Assembly (NCBI GenBank): GCA_009695305.1
Contig: SIBG01000003.1
Span: 28,842-92,841 of the forward strand
DNA length: 64,000 nt
From: Opitutus sp.
GTDB taxonomy: Bacteria > Verrucomicrobiota > Verrucomicrobiia > Opitutales > Opitutaceae
Direction of reading: 5' to 3'
Of the stretch, positions 41,544-49,644 are shown piece after piece. How positions within the stretch are numbered: the first letter of the stretch is position 1; each line of letters opens with the position of its first letter. The notes below the pieces were generated by a model that saw nothing but the letters and a program-made list of their open reading frames with translations, was not told the origin of the DNA and ran no database searches. A program made the translations under genes and the position numbers.

Positions 41544-42545
41544 TCACTTTCCCTTCGCGTAAATCTCCTCGACGATCTCCAGTGTGCGGATGCCTTCGCG
41601 AAGGCCGGGGGAAGGATCGCGGGCGAGCCGGATGTCGTCGATGAACGCGGCGTTTTCCAAGGCCCACGAACTATCGGCGGCGGGATACTCGAAGACCGTC
41701 GTCTCCGGCGGGCCCATCTGCGGGAGCATTTTGTAGAACGTCAGCTTCTCGATGCCGTAACTGCCGCCGAGGCCGTCGATGGCGATCTTCGCGTCGCGAC
41801 CGTAGAGCTCGAGGGAGAAAAGATTTTTCCATTCGGTGCAGCTTGCATGGAGCCAGGCGGTCTGGCCGGCGGCGGTGCGCAGCGAGAGGAAGGCGTTGTC
41901 GTCGACCTTCATGTCCCAGAACGACGTGGTGGCGTGGCCCGCGACGGTCGGGAGATCGCCGAGGAACCAGCCGGCGAGGTCGATGAGATGCACGCCCTGG
42001 TCGATCAACTCGCCGCCGCCGGACAGGGCGGGGTCGGCGCGCCACTCGCGGTCGTAGCCGGTGCGTCCACCGTGGCCGTAGCGCGCGCGGAGAAACATCA
42101 GCGGGCCCAGGGCGCCGGCGTCGACGAGCGAGCGGGCCTGTTGGAGCGCGGGGTGAAAGCGGTGATTGTAGCCGAGGCGGACACGCGTGGCGGTTTTTTG
42201 CGCAGCGTCGCGAATGGTGCGGAGCTGGCCGGCGTTGAGGGCGCCGGGTTTTTCAACCAGCACGTGCTTGCCGGCCCGGACAGCGGCGAGCGTGATGGGA
42301 GCGAGCGAGGCGTTGAGCGTGGAGACGATGACAGCGTGGACGCGCGGGTCGGCGAGGACGACGGCGAAGTCGGTGACGGCGGTGCAACCGGGCGCGAGCC
42401 TGGCAAGATCGGCGGCGCGGGTGGCGTCGAGGTCGCAGGTGTAGAGCACCGACGGGTTGGGGCCGAGGGCAAGAACGCGTTTGCGGCCGATGAGGCCGCA
42501 GCCGATGACGGCGAAATTGAGTTGCTCGGGATTGGCGCGGTTCAT
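41544..42545 (-). CDS. Gfo/Idh/MocA-family oxidoreductase
   Basis: A 333-residue enzyme. NAD(P) binds at AVIGCGLIG (12-20), the catalytic-lysine motif is VEKPG (97-101), and the substrate-binding stretch LSGGGELIDQGVHLIDLAGW follows in the C-terminal domain, with its His near the active site. Family members oxidise or reduce nucleotide-sugar rings or free polyols; in a glycan locus a nucleotide-sugar dehydrogenase is likely. Its ATG is only 12 bases from the start of gtrA on the opposite strand, so the two promoters must overlap the coding starts or lie elsewhere. Confidence 0.82.
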   Translation of the reverse strand: MNRANPEQLNFAVIGCGLIGRKRVLALGPNPSVLYTCDLDATRAADLARLAPGCTAVTDFAVVLADPRVHAVIVSTLNASLAPITLAAVRAGKHVLVEKPGALNAGQLRTIRDAAQKTATRVRLGYNHRFHPALQQARSLVDAGALGPLMFLRARYGHGGRTGYDREWRADPALSGGGELIDQGVHLIDLAGWFLGDLPTVAGHATTSFWDMKVDDNAFLSLRTAAGQTAWLHASCTEWKNLFSLELYGRDAKIAIDGLGGSYGIEKLTFYKMLPQMGPPETTVFEYPAADSSWALENAAFIDDIRLARDPSPGLREGIRTLEIVEEIYAKGK

Positions 42546-42557
42546 TCCGTGTCGTGG

Positions 42558-42971
42558 ATGTTCAAGGCCAAGCTAAGCGACCGGGAGACGCAAGTGAGGT
42601 TTGCGCGATTTTTAACCGTGGGCGCGACGGCGTATGCCGTCCAGGTGGCGACGATGAAGCTGTTTTTGCTGGGGGCGGGGACGAATGTGGCGTTCACTCT
42701 TTCGTTCATGTGCTCGACCTCGACGCATTACACGTTGAACCGGTTTTGGGCGCTGCCGAGCGCGCGGGTGGACACATGGCGGCAGCTGCGGGAGTATCTC
42801 GGGACGTCGGCGATCAGCTATGTGATCAATTTTTCGCTCTTCCGGCTGTGCCTCGATGGGCTGGGGCTGGGAGAAATCTGGGCGACGGCGATCGCGGTGC
42901 CGCCGTCGACGGTGGTCGTGTTTTTGCTGCTGAATTACCGGGTGTTTCGGGCGGGCAAGGGGAAGGGGTAG
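42558..42971 (+). CDS. GtrA-family small membrane protein
   Basis: A 137-residue protein with four predicted spans: RFLTVGATAYAVQVATM, NVAFTLSFMCSTSTHYTLNR, SYVINFSLFRLCLDG and AVPPSTVVVFLLLNYRVF. GtrA proteins are thought to help flip or present a lipid-linked sugar for GtrB/GT-C glycosyltransferase systems. Apart from the TpsA gene it is the only plus-strand gene found here. The TAG stop is inside the GGTAGGGC end of the palindromic repeat that follows. GtrB-like GT2 and GT-C genes are nearby at 47.5-52.7 kb. Confidence 0.85.
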   Translation: MFKAKLSDRETQVRFARFLTVGATAYAVQVATMKLFLLGAGTNVAFTLSFMCSTSTHYTLNRFWALPSARVDTWRQLREYLGTSAISYVINFSLFRLCLDGLGLGEIWATAIAVPPSTVVVFLLLNYRVFRAGKGKG

Positions 42972-43048
42972 GGCGGGTTATCCTTAACCCGCCGCTGCAG
43001 CGCGTGCGGAGGTTCTGAGACGGCGCGTTAGGGCTAACGCGCCCTACC
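42967..43048. repeat. GGTAGGGC-ended inverted repeat with two hairpins, between convergent genes
   Basis: GGTAGGGC at 42967-42974 and GCCCTACC at 43041-43048 bound the element. Inside are two perfect stems: GGCGGGTTA with TAACCCGCC (42972-42993) and GGCGCGTTAG with CTAACGCGCC (43022-43043). It covers the 3' ends of both gtrA and the SDR gene and supplies both TAG stop codons. It can act as a two-way terminator. Confidence 0.75.
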
Positions 43049-43868
43049 ATTTTTTGCCGCGCTCCTCGGGGAGGATACGGCGGAGGGTGTAGATGTCGGA
43101 GGGCGCGAGGGAGTCTTTGTGCTGCCCGAGCGTGGGCCACGCGTCCCACGGCGCGCTGAGGAGCCGGCCGGAAATGCCGTCGGAGGCGGGCGAGAGCAAC
43201 CACTCGACGCAATCGAGCGCCTTTTCGAGCGGAGCGTCACCGGAGGATTTTTGTTTTTGCGCGGCGGCGAATTCCGCTGCGCCGACGACGGCGGGGCCGA
43301 GGGCGAGGATCTCGTCGGTGAGGCGGGTGTTGATGGCGCCGGGAGCGAGGGCGTTGATATCGAGCGGGCGCGCGCGCTCTTCTTCGGCGATGGTTTCGAC
43401 GAGGCGGACGACCCCGGTCTTGGCCACGCCGTAGGCGGAGAAATTGGCGCGGGGCTTGGTCGCGCCGCCGCCGGAAAAGCAGACGATCTTGGCGCGGCGC
43501 GGCGCGCGGGCGAGCAGCGGCGCGAAAGCGCGGAGGGCGAAGTAGGTGCCGTCGAGATTGGCGCGGACGGTCGCGCTCCACTTCGCGGGATCAGCGGCGA
43601 GGGCGCGGCCGACTTCGCCTTGCAGACCGGCGCAGGTGATGAGGCCGTCGACGTGCGGCCACGCGGCGGCGACTGCGGCGGCGGCCCGCTCGACGTGCGA
43701 CCAATCGGCGACGTCGCAGCGCGTCGCGCGAAAAGCAGCAGCGGGTTGGGCGGCGAAGTCGGATTGGTCGGAGCGGGCGAGGCCCCACACCTGGTGGCCG
43801 TGGGCGAGCAGGCGGGTGGCGAGAGCGCGACCGATGCCGGTGCTGGAGCCGGTGAGGACGAGTTTCAT
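43044..43868 (-). CDS. Short-chain dehydrogenase/reductase
   Basis: A 274-residue classical SDR. The cofactor motif is TGSSTGIG (6-13), CAGLQG stands in place of NNAG (79-84), and the catalytic pair is YGVAK (146-150) with Ser132 in FSGGG. The Arg at the end of strand 2 (Arg32) suggests NADP(H). It has a C-terminal extension of about 40 residues beyond the usual SDR core. It lies convergent to gtrA with the palindrome between. It likely reduces or oxidises a nucleotide-sugar or similar intermediate in glycan synthesis; the exact substrate is unknown. Confidence 0.82.
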   Translation of the reverse strand: MKLVLTGSSTGIGRALATRLLAHGHQVWGLARSDQSDFAAQPAAAFRATRCDVADWSHVERAAAAVAAAWPHVDGLITCAGLQGEVGRALAADPAKWSATVRANLDGTYFALRAFAPLLARAPRRAKIVCFSGGGATKPRANFSAYGVAKTGVVRLVETIAEEERARPLDINALAPGAINTRLTDEILALGPAVVGAAEFAAAQKQKSSGDAPLEKALDCVEWLLSPASDGISGRLLSAPWDAWPTLGQHKDSLAPSDIYTLRRILPEERGKKW

Positions 43869-43985
43869 GCGAATTTCAGATGGATTGCCGCGTCGCTTGG
43901 CTCCTCGCCCTGACAAGCAAGAGGAGGACGGAGCCAGGGAAGGGGATTTTGCGGCACGGGTAAAGCGCCTTGCGGCGGCAGCGGC

Positions 43986-44855
43986 TCAGATCGCGCGGCC
44001 GAGCGGATGGGCGCTGAGGCCGTATTTCTTGTCGGCGAGGCGCGCGAGCAGCGTCCACGGGAGCAGGCGTTGCCACGGGTTCGCGTCGCGCACGCGGAGT
44101 TTCTTGAGGATTTTGAAGCGCACGATGTCGTCCCAGCCGGGCATGATGCCGCGGGGAAACGGCTCGAAGCCGGATTGCCGCAGGGCGTCGCTCAGCGCGC
44201 GCGCGGTGAAATACGAGACGTGGATTTCGGGGCTCACGTAATACCACGAGGGAAAATCGCGTGGCGCGGTGTCGGCGTTGGCGGTCGTGAGAAACAGCAG
44301 GCCGCCGGGCTTGAGCAGGCGGCGCAGCTGGCGGAGGACGTCCAGCGGTGCGACACAGTGCTCGATCACCTCGATGGCGGTGACCACGTCGAACGTGCCC
44401 TCGTGGCGGACGAGTTCGGCCTCGTGAAGAATCGGGAGCCCGCTGGCGCGGGCCCGATCGGCCCACGCCCCGGTGTCGTAGCCGAAAATTTCGTAGCGCG
44501 CCTCGGTGCGGACCTGGCGCACCAGACCGCCGTTGCCACAGCCGTAGTCCAGCCACTTCGCCGGGGCGGCGCGCAGGTGCGCGACCGCGCGCGCTATCCC
44601 GCGCCACTCGTAGCGGCGGACCGTGCGCGTGGGGTGCTCGAACTCGTAAACGTAATCGACCCACGGATCGGAGCCCCGGCCCTCGTAATAGGCGTCGTCG
44701 TAAATCTGCGCGTAATCGGTCCACGGCTCAGCGACGAAACCGAAGCCGCACGCCCCGCAGCGGCGCAGGGCAAATTCGCGGCCCGTGCGGAAACCGCGCT
44801 TGACGCCCGCGGGCGCGGTGGCGGCGCGGCAGATCGGGCAGGTGGGCTCGGTCAT
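43986..44855 (-). CDS. Class I SAM methyltransferase with N-terminal zinc ribbon
   Basis: A 289-residue protein. Two CxxC pairs, CPIC (6-9) and CGAC (33-36), form an N-terminal zinc ribbon. The SAM site is WLDYGCGNGGLVRQV (about 96-110), with TAIEVIEHCVAPLDVL and LKPGGLLFLTT following. This is the same overall design as the protein at 3934-4845, so the two are probably paralogs acting on different sugars of one glycan. It lies between an SDR and an epimerase gene. A stop-proximal segment (KKYGLSAHPLGRAI) ends the protein without a membrane span. Confidence 0.82.
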   Translation of the reverse strand: MTEPTCPICRAATAPAGVKRGFRTGREFALRRCGACGFGFVAEPWTDYAQIYDDAYYEGRGSDPWVDYVYEFEHPTRTVRRYEWRGIARAVAHLRAAPAKWLDYGCGNGGLVRQVRTEARYEIFGYDTGAWADRARASGLPILHEAELVRHEGTFDVVTAIEVIEHCVAPLDVLRQLRRLLKPGGLLFLTTANADTAPRDFPSWYYVSPEIHVSYFTARALSDALRQSGFEPFPRGIMPGWDDIVRFKILKKLRVRDANPWQRLLPWTLLARLADKKYGLSAHPLGRAI

Positions 44856-44933
44856 GATGGGCTGGATGGCTTCGTTGTCCCGACGTTGGCGGGACTCTCG
44901 CAATGACAAACAGGGCGGGGCAAAGACTCTGCC

Positions 44934-45908
44934 CTACGGGCGCGATTCGTAAACCCAGCGGTTGGCCTCGAGCCAGCGGAGCGTTTTTACGATGCCCTGC
45001 TCGATGGTGAGTTCCGGTTTCCAGCCGGTCGCGGAAATTTTCTTGGTGTCGAGGAAGATGAAGGGATTGTCGCCGATCCAGCCGCGGTCGCCACCGGTGT
45101 AGCGCAGCTCGGGCTGCAGGCCAAGCGCGGCGCAGATGAAGCCGACGCTGTCGTTGACCCGCACGTATTCCGGCGTGCCGAGATTGTAGATTTGCGTGTG
45201 GTGCTTCGCCTCGCGCGCGGTGCCGCGGCGCGTGACGTGGAGCATGGCCTCGAGACAGTCCTGGATGTAGAGATAGCTTTTGCGCTGCTGGCCGTCGCCG
45301 AGGATCTTCAACCAAGTGGGATGGGCGAGGAGCTGCTGGTGGAAATCGAAGATGTGGCCGTGCGTGTAGCGCTCGCCGAGAATCGAGACGAAGCGGAAGA
45401 TGTAGCACTCGAAACCGAAGCCCTCGCCGTAGGACGAGAGCAGGCCTTCGCCGGCGACCTTGCTCGCACCGTAGAGCGAAGTCTGCAGCGGAAACGGCGC
45501 ATCTTCGGGCGTGGGGATCACCGCGGCCTCGCCGTAGGTCGAGCCCGTCGAGGAAAACGCGATGCGCTTCACGCCGTTCGCGCGCATCGCCTCAAGGACG
45601 TTGAAGGTGGCGATGGTATTTTGCTCGAGATCCTTGCGGGGATGTTCGGTGCCGAAGCGGACATCGGCGTTCGCCGCGAGATGGAAGACAAAGTCGCAGC
45701 CCCGCATCGCCGCGGTGAGTGCGGGGAGATCGAGGTTGTCGCCGCGCGCGAGGGTGAAGCGCGGATTTTGGCCGGCCCCCGCGAGGAAGCGTTCCTGTCC
45801 GGTGGAAAAATTATCCCAGCCGGTGACGGCCACGCCGTCGGCGAGCAGGCGATCGACGAGACTGGAGCCGATGAAACCGGCGGCGCCGGTGACGAAGATT
45901 TTTTGCAT
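44934..45908 (-). CDS. NAD-dependent epimerase/dehydratase
   Basis: A 324-residue extended SDR enzyme of the UDP-glucose 4-epimerase superfamily. The Rossmann turn is VTGAAGFIGSSL (6-17); Asp32 closes the second strand, which favours NAD; the catalytic site is SSTGST (119-124) and YGASK (146-150). An SILGERYTHGHI segment and the late GGDRGWIGDNPFIFLDTKK fit a sugar-nucleotide epimerase. The ATG at 45908 gives the normal start of this family. It probably makes one of the sugar nucleotides for the nearby glycosyltransferases. Confidence 0.85.
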   Translation of the reverse strand: MQKIFVTGAAGFIGSSLVDRLLADGVAVTGWDNFSTGQERFLAGAGQNPRFTLARGDNLDLPALTAAMRGCDFVFHLAANADVRFGTEHPRKDLEQNTIATFNVLEAMRANGVKRIAFSSTGSTYGEAAVIPTPEDAPFPLQTSLYGASKVAGEGLLSSYGEGFGFECYIFRFVSILGERYTHGHIFDFHQQLLAHPTWLKILGDGQQRKSYLYIQDCLEAMLHVTRRGTAREAKHHTQIYNLGTPEYVRVNDSVGFICAALGLQPELRYTGGDRGWIGDNPFIFLDTKKISATGWKPELTIEQGIVKTLRWLEANRWVYESRP

Positions 45909-45975
45909 GGAAAATTTGCGGCCCCCACTCCGCCCGCGCCGGGGCGGGGTTGTCAACCCGCGATGCGGCCGCGGG

Positions 45976-47484
45976 TCAGGGCGCGGTGGATTTGTCGTCG
46001 GAGTGGCGACGGGTCTGCGCGGCCAACGTCTCCAGCGTGGGGAGGGGTCTTACGACCATGAGCATCTGGTAGGCAAACAGGCCGCGGGAGACTTTGATCA
46101 GCAGGCCTTGGATACGCATGGCCATTTTTTGCCAGAAGGGGCTCTGCACGACGAGCGGCGCCGGCGCGGGGATGCCGATTTCGCGCTCCACCACGAAGCC
46201 GGTTTCCTTCAGCAGCCGCCGCAGCGAGGAAAACGTGAAGAGCCGGGTGTGCGTGAGATCGAGGATGCCGCGCTTGTTGTAGTTGAACTGGCCGAGAAAC
46301 AACATGAGGCGCGTGACGAAAAAGCCGATGTTGCCGGTCGAGATCACGATGCGGACCTGGAGGTTTTCCTGTGCGAGCCGGCGGAGCTTGTCGCAGAATT
46401 GTTCGGGCGAATTCAGATGCTCGATGATGTCGAGGAGGAACACGGTCTGCACATCGCGGAGATGCCGCGGGAAGGATGCGCCGTTCAGGTCGACGACGAA
46501 AAATTCGTCGAACGCGGAGGTGTCGGCCGGGGCAAACTGATCCACGCCGATCACGCGGCAGCCCTGGTCGTGGAGCGGCGCGCAGAGGTGGCCGGGGCCG
46601 CAGCCGATGTCCATCACCACCGAGCCGGCGGGCGCCTCCTGGAGCGCCTCCGAATGCGTGCTCAAGAAATCGAGCTTGGGGAGATAGTGCTTGTTGTCGG
46701 GGTTGAGCGACTCGACGTCGAAGTTGCGCCGATAAACGAGGCCGTAGTTCTGGAGCCGCGCGACGGTGGAGGCGTTGACGACATCCCAGGCGTAGCGGAG
46801 GCCGTCGACGCGACAGATTTCATCGCCGTAGTGCGTCGGAATCGGAATCTCCAGGATGCGGCTGTGGGCGCGGAGAAATTGAATGATGATCTCGGTGTCG
46901 AAGTGAAAGACGTTGGAGTTGAGCTCGAAGGGAATGCCGCGCAGCGCGGCGACGGTGCAGGCTTTGTAGCCGGTGTGAAACTCGCTGAGGCGGGAGCCGA
47001 GCACGCGGTTTTGATACGAGGTGAGGAGGCGGTTGCCGACGAACTTGTAGAGCGGCATGCCGCCCTTGAGCGCACCGCCGCGGCGGAGCATGCGCGAGCC
47101 GAGCACGACATCGGCCTCGCCGCGCGCGAGCGGCCCGAGCAGCTCGGGTAACAGCTCGGGGGCGTATTGGCCGTCGCCGTGAAGGAGGGCGACGACGTCG
47201 AATTTATTTTCGATCGCGTAGTGGTAACCGAGTTTCTGGTTGCCGCCGTAGCCTTGGTTGGCGGCGTTGGACAGCACCGTCAGGCGATGCGGGTAGTCGC
47301 CGGATTTCCGGAGCCCGTCCGAACTGGAAAAAGTCGCGTCGCTGGAACAGTCGTCGATGATCAGCACCTCGACCTCGTAGGCCTCGAGCGCGGGGATGCG
47401 GCGCAGGACATCGAGAATCGTCGACTCGGCGTAGTAGGCGACGATGAAGATGAGGGCGCGGGGCCGGCGGGCGGGACTCGTCAT
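45976..47484 (-). CDS. Fusion of GT2 glycosyltransferase and SAM methyltransferase
   Basis: A 502-residue protein with two enzymes. Residues 10-245 are a GT2 domain (LIIDDCSSD at 41-49, HGDGQYAPE at 102-110, FHTGYKACT at 169-177). Residues 285-440 are a methyltransferase (VVMDIGCGPGHL at 289-300, VIGVDQFAP at 311-319, LLDIIEHLNSPEQF). It could charge a polyprenyl phosphate and then methylate the sugar or a neighbour. Its start overlaps the stop of the upstream GT-C gene (ATGA). I see no frameshift between the domains, so the fusion appears genuine. Confidence 0.85.
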   Translation of the reverse strand: MTSPARRPRALIFIVAYYAESTILDVLRRIPALEAYEVEVLIIDDCSSDATFSSSDGLRKSGDYPHRLTVLSNAANQGYGGNQKLGYHYAIENKFDVVALLHGDGQYAPELLPELLGPLARGEADVVLGSRMLRRGGALKGGMPLYKFVGNRLLTSYQNRVLGSRLSEFHTGYKACTVAALRGIPFELNSNVFHFDTEIIIQFLRAHSRILEIPIPTHYGDEICRVDGLRYAWDVVNASTVARLQNYGLVYRRNFDVESLNPDNKHYLPKLDFLSTHSEALQEAPAGSVVMDIGCGPGHLCAPLHDQGCRVIGVDQFAPADTSAFDEFFVVDLNGASFPRHLRDVQTVFLLDIIEHLNSPEQFCDKLRRLAQENLQVRIVISTGNIGFFVTRLMLFLGQFNYNKRGILDLTHTRLFTFSSLRRLLKETGFVVEREIGIPAPAPLVVQSPFWQKMAMRIQGLLIKVSRGLFAYQMLMVVRPLPTLETLAAQTRRHSDDKSTAP

Positions 47485-49640
47485 GGTTTGAGCCTAAAAA
47501 ATTGGTCCACGCGTTTCCGCACTTGCTGGAAATTGGCCCTCGTCTCTTCGGGCACGCCCCAGATTCTCTCGCCCTGATAGTGGAAGGTGATCGCGCCAGT
47601 GACGAACAGAGAGCAGACGGTGAAAATTACGATCAAGGTGCGCGACCATCCGCGCCAGGGACCGCGCGCCATTTGCAGGGTCGGCAACCCGAACGCCGCG
47701 AGAAAAATCAGCCAGGGGCAAAAATCTGCGGTATACCGCTGCGAGACGGCCACGGCGGTGAGCAGCGCGGTCGCCATCGGGATGATCGCCAGATTGAGCG
47801 CGAGGACGGGTCGGCGCGTCGCGGAGCTGGCGCCCCACGCGCTGGCGCAGCCGAGCAGGGCGAGAAAGACGAGACATGGCATGGAGTAGGGCAGGGCCAG
47901 GGTCCCCTCGGCGAGGTCGATTTTTGACTCGGGATACACCTCGGGATCGCGGCCCCGCATCGTGAAATAGGGAAACGTCGGCGGCAGCACAAAACTCGGC
48001 CACCACGCATAGGTGCTGAAGTTGAAGCGAAAATTTCCCGCGTGAAAATTTTTGCCGTCAATTTTCGCGAGGCGTGCGGGATGATACTGCACGTGATATT
48101 TTAACGGCGCGCCATCGAAGGTTTTGAATTTGAGATAGCTCAGGCCGTTGAAACTCAGCACGCCCAGAATCGAAAGGGCGCCGATGGCCAGGGGTAAGCC
48201 CAACGGCGCGGTTTTTTTTGTCCCGGGTTGAGCCGTCCAGGTTTGCACCAAAATGAACAACGCCGCGCAGCCGAGCAGCGTGAGCGCAAACAATCCGACC
48301 GGCGGCCGGGAATGCACCGACAGCACGCCGGCGATCAGGCCGCCGAGCCACCATTTGGTCCCGGGCGCCGCGAGGTAGCGCAGCGTGCAATAGCCGCTGA
48401 GCAGAGCGAACATGGCGCCACACAGGGCGGCCTCGTGGTAAATGTAGGCACGACTGCTGAGAAAAAACAGCGTGCTGCCCAGGCCGATGGTAATGAGAAA
48501 CAGCCCGGTGATCCAGTTCGCGGGCCGGCCGCCGGGTAATCCGGCCAGGGCCGCGGTCCGGAGCAGCGTGAGATAGGCCAGCGTCAAGCAGGCGATGAAG
48601 TAGCCGAGCATGAAGCTCCGGCTCAGACATCCGAATTCGATGCCGTAGATTGCAAACGGCAGCCGAAGGAGCGCGGGCGTGAGGCCGAAATAGCCGTAGA
48701 GCTTGCCCCCGACCGAAAATGCTTCGCCACTCAGCGCGACGCCCGGCACATCAAGCCGGCCCTGCAGCAAACTGGCCGCCTGATAATCGTAGAAATCGCC
48801 AAACGATTCGGGAAATCCAAATCGAAACGTGCCGTCGGTTACCATCCAGGCAAACGCGGCGGCGCAGCCGGCCGTCGTCAGCGCAAACCAACGGTGAACC
48901 CACGCCGCGCGCCACGCGGTGGCGAGATATCCCGCGACATCGGCCCGGCGCAGGCGGCCGAGTTGCCACGCGGCCCAGCCCGCGGCTCCGCTCGCCAGCA
49001 GCACGCCCAGCACCTGCCAGGGGCCGAAATAAATCCAACTGACGATTTGGTCGCTGACCGAATAATTATGCTGCGCCTTGCCGTGGAGCGGGCGGCCGTC
49101 CAGTCGCGCGATTTCACCGGAGAAATTCGGCCCGCAGGAGGAACCGCCGATGGGATTCTCCCCGAAAAAAACGAGCGATCCTTTGCGCGGTTCGTAGGCT
49201 CCTCCGGGCGCATCCACCAGCGCGGCCCCGTTGAAGATCACGCGGAGCCGTTCGGCGCGACGGACGGCGGGGCCGCGGGCCGGGCCGAGCGACGGTAGCT
49301 CGACGTGCAACGGATAGCGGACGCCGGCGGCAATCTTGACCGGGGCCGAAACGGGTCCGCCCGCGCCCCAAAGATCGTAGCCGAAAGCCGCCGTGCCGTC
49401 GCCGAGAAATTTGACGAAGACGAACTCGCCGGCGCCGGTCTCCCCCGTCGTGATGAGCGGCTCGTTGCGGCCCGCGCGCATGTCACCAAAGACGACGGTC
49501 AGATCCATGACGTTTGGCCACGGCGGATGAAAAGTGCGAAGGCACAACCACGAGAGCACGACGCACGTAATGACCGCCACACTGCCGCCGGGGAGCCAGC
49601 GGAGGCGGGAGAAGCGTGAACCCGGTGCGAGGTGGCTCAT
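47481..49640 (-). CDS. Polytopic membrane protein, GT-C-like, tandem paralog A
   Basis: A 719-residue protein. After one span near residue 25 comes an extracytoplasmic beta-rich domain of about 150 residues (PLITTGETGAGEFVFVKF, AAFGYDLWGAGGP), then about ten spans. A segment with FGDFYDYQAASLLQGRLDVP and LYGYFGLTPALLRLPF lies in the loop after the second span, with acidic residues as in GT-C enzymes. It is closely related to the next gene upstream, so the two form a tandem duplication. Both follow a GtrB-like GT2, so they probably transfer a polyprenyl-linked sugar to a surface glycan. The stop overlaps the start of the GT2-methyltransferase gene. Confidence 0.75.
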   Translation of the reverse strand: MSHLAPGSRFSRLRWLPGGSVAVITCVVLSWLCLRTFHPPWPNVMDLTVVFGDMRAGRNEPLITTGETGAGEFVFVKFLGDGTAAFGYDLWGAGGPVSAPVKIAAGVRYPLHVELPSLGPARGPAVRRAERLRVIFNGAALVDAPGGAYEPRKGSLVFFGENPIGGSSCGPNFSGEIARLDGRPLHGKAQHNYSVSDQIVSWIYFGPWQVLGVLLASGAAGWAAWQLGRLRRADVAGYLATAWRAAWVHRWFALTTAGCAAAFAWMVTDGTFRFGFPESFGDFYDYQAASLLQGRLDVPGVALSGEAFSVGGKLYGYFGLTPALLRLPFAIYGIEFGCLSRSFMLGYFIACLTLAYLTLLRTAALAGLPGGRPANWITGLFLITIGLGSTLFFLSSRAYIYHEAALCGAMFALLSGYCTLRYLAAPGTKWWLGGLIAGVLSVHSRPPVGLFALTLLGCAALFILVQTWTAQPGTKKTAPLGLPLAIGALSILGVLSFNGLSYLKFKTFDGAPLKYHVQYHPARLAKIDGKNFHAGNFRFNFSTYAWWPSFVLPPTFPYFTMRGRDPEVYPESKIDLAEGTLALPYSMPCLVFLALLGCASAWGASSATRRPVLALNLAIIPMATALLTAVAVSQRYTADFCPWLIFLAAFGLPTLQMARGPWRGWSRTLIVIFTVCSLFVTGAITFHYQGERIWGVPEETRANFQQVRKRVDQFFRLKP

Positions 49641-49644
49641 GGTC

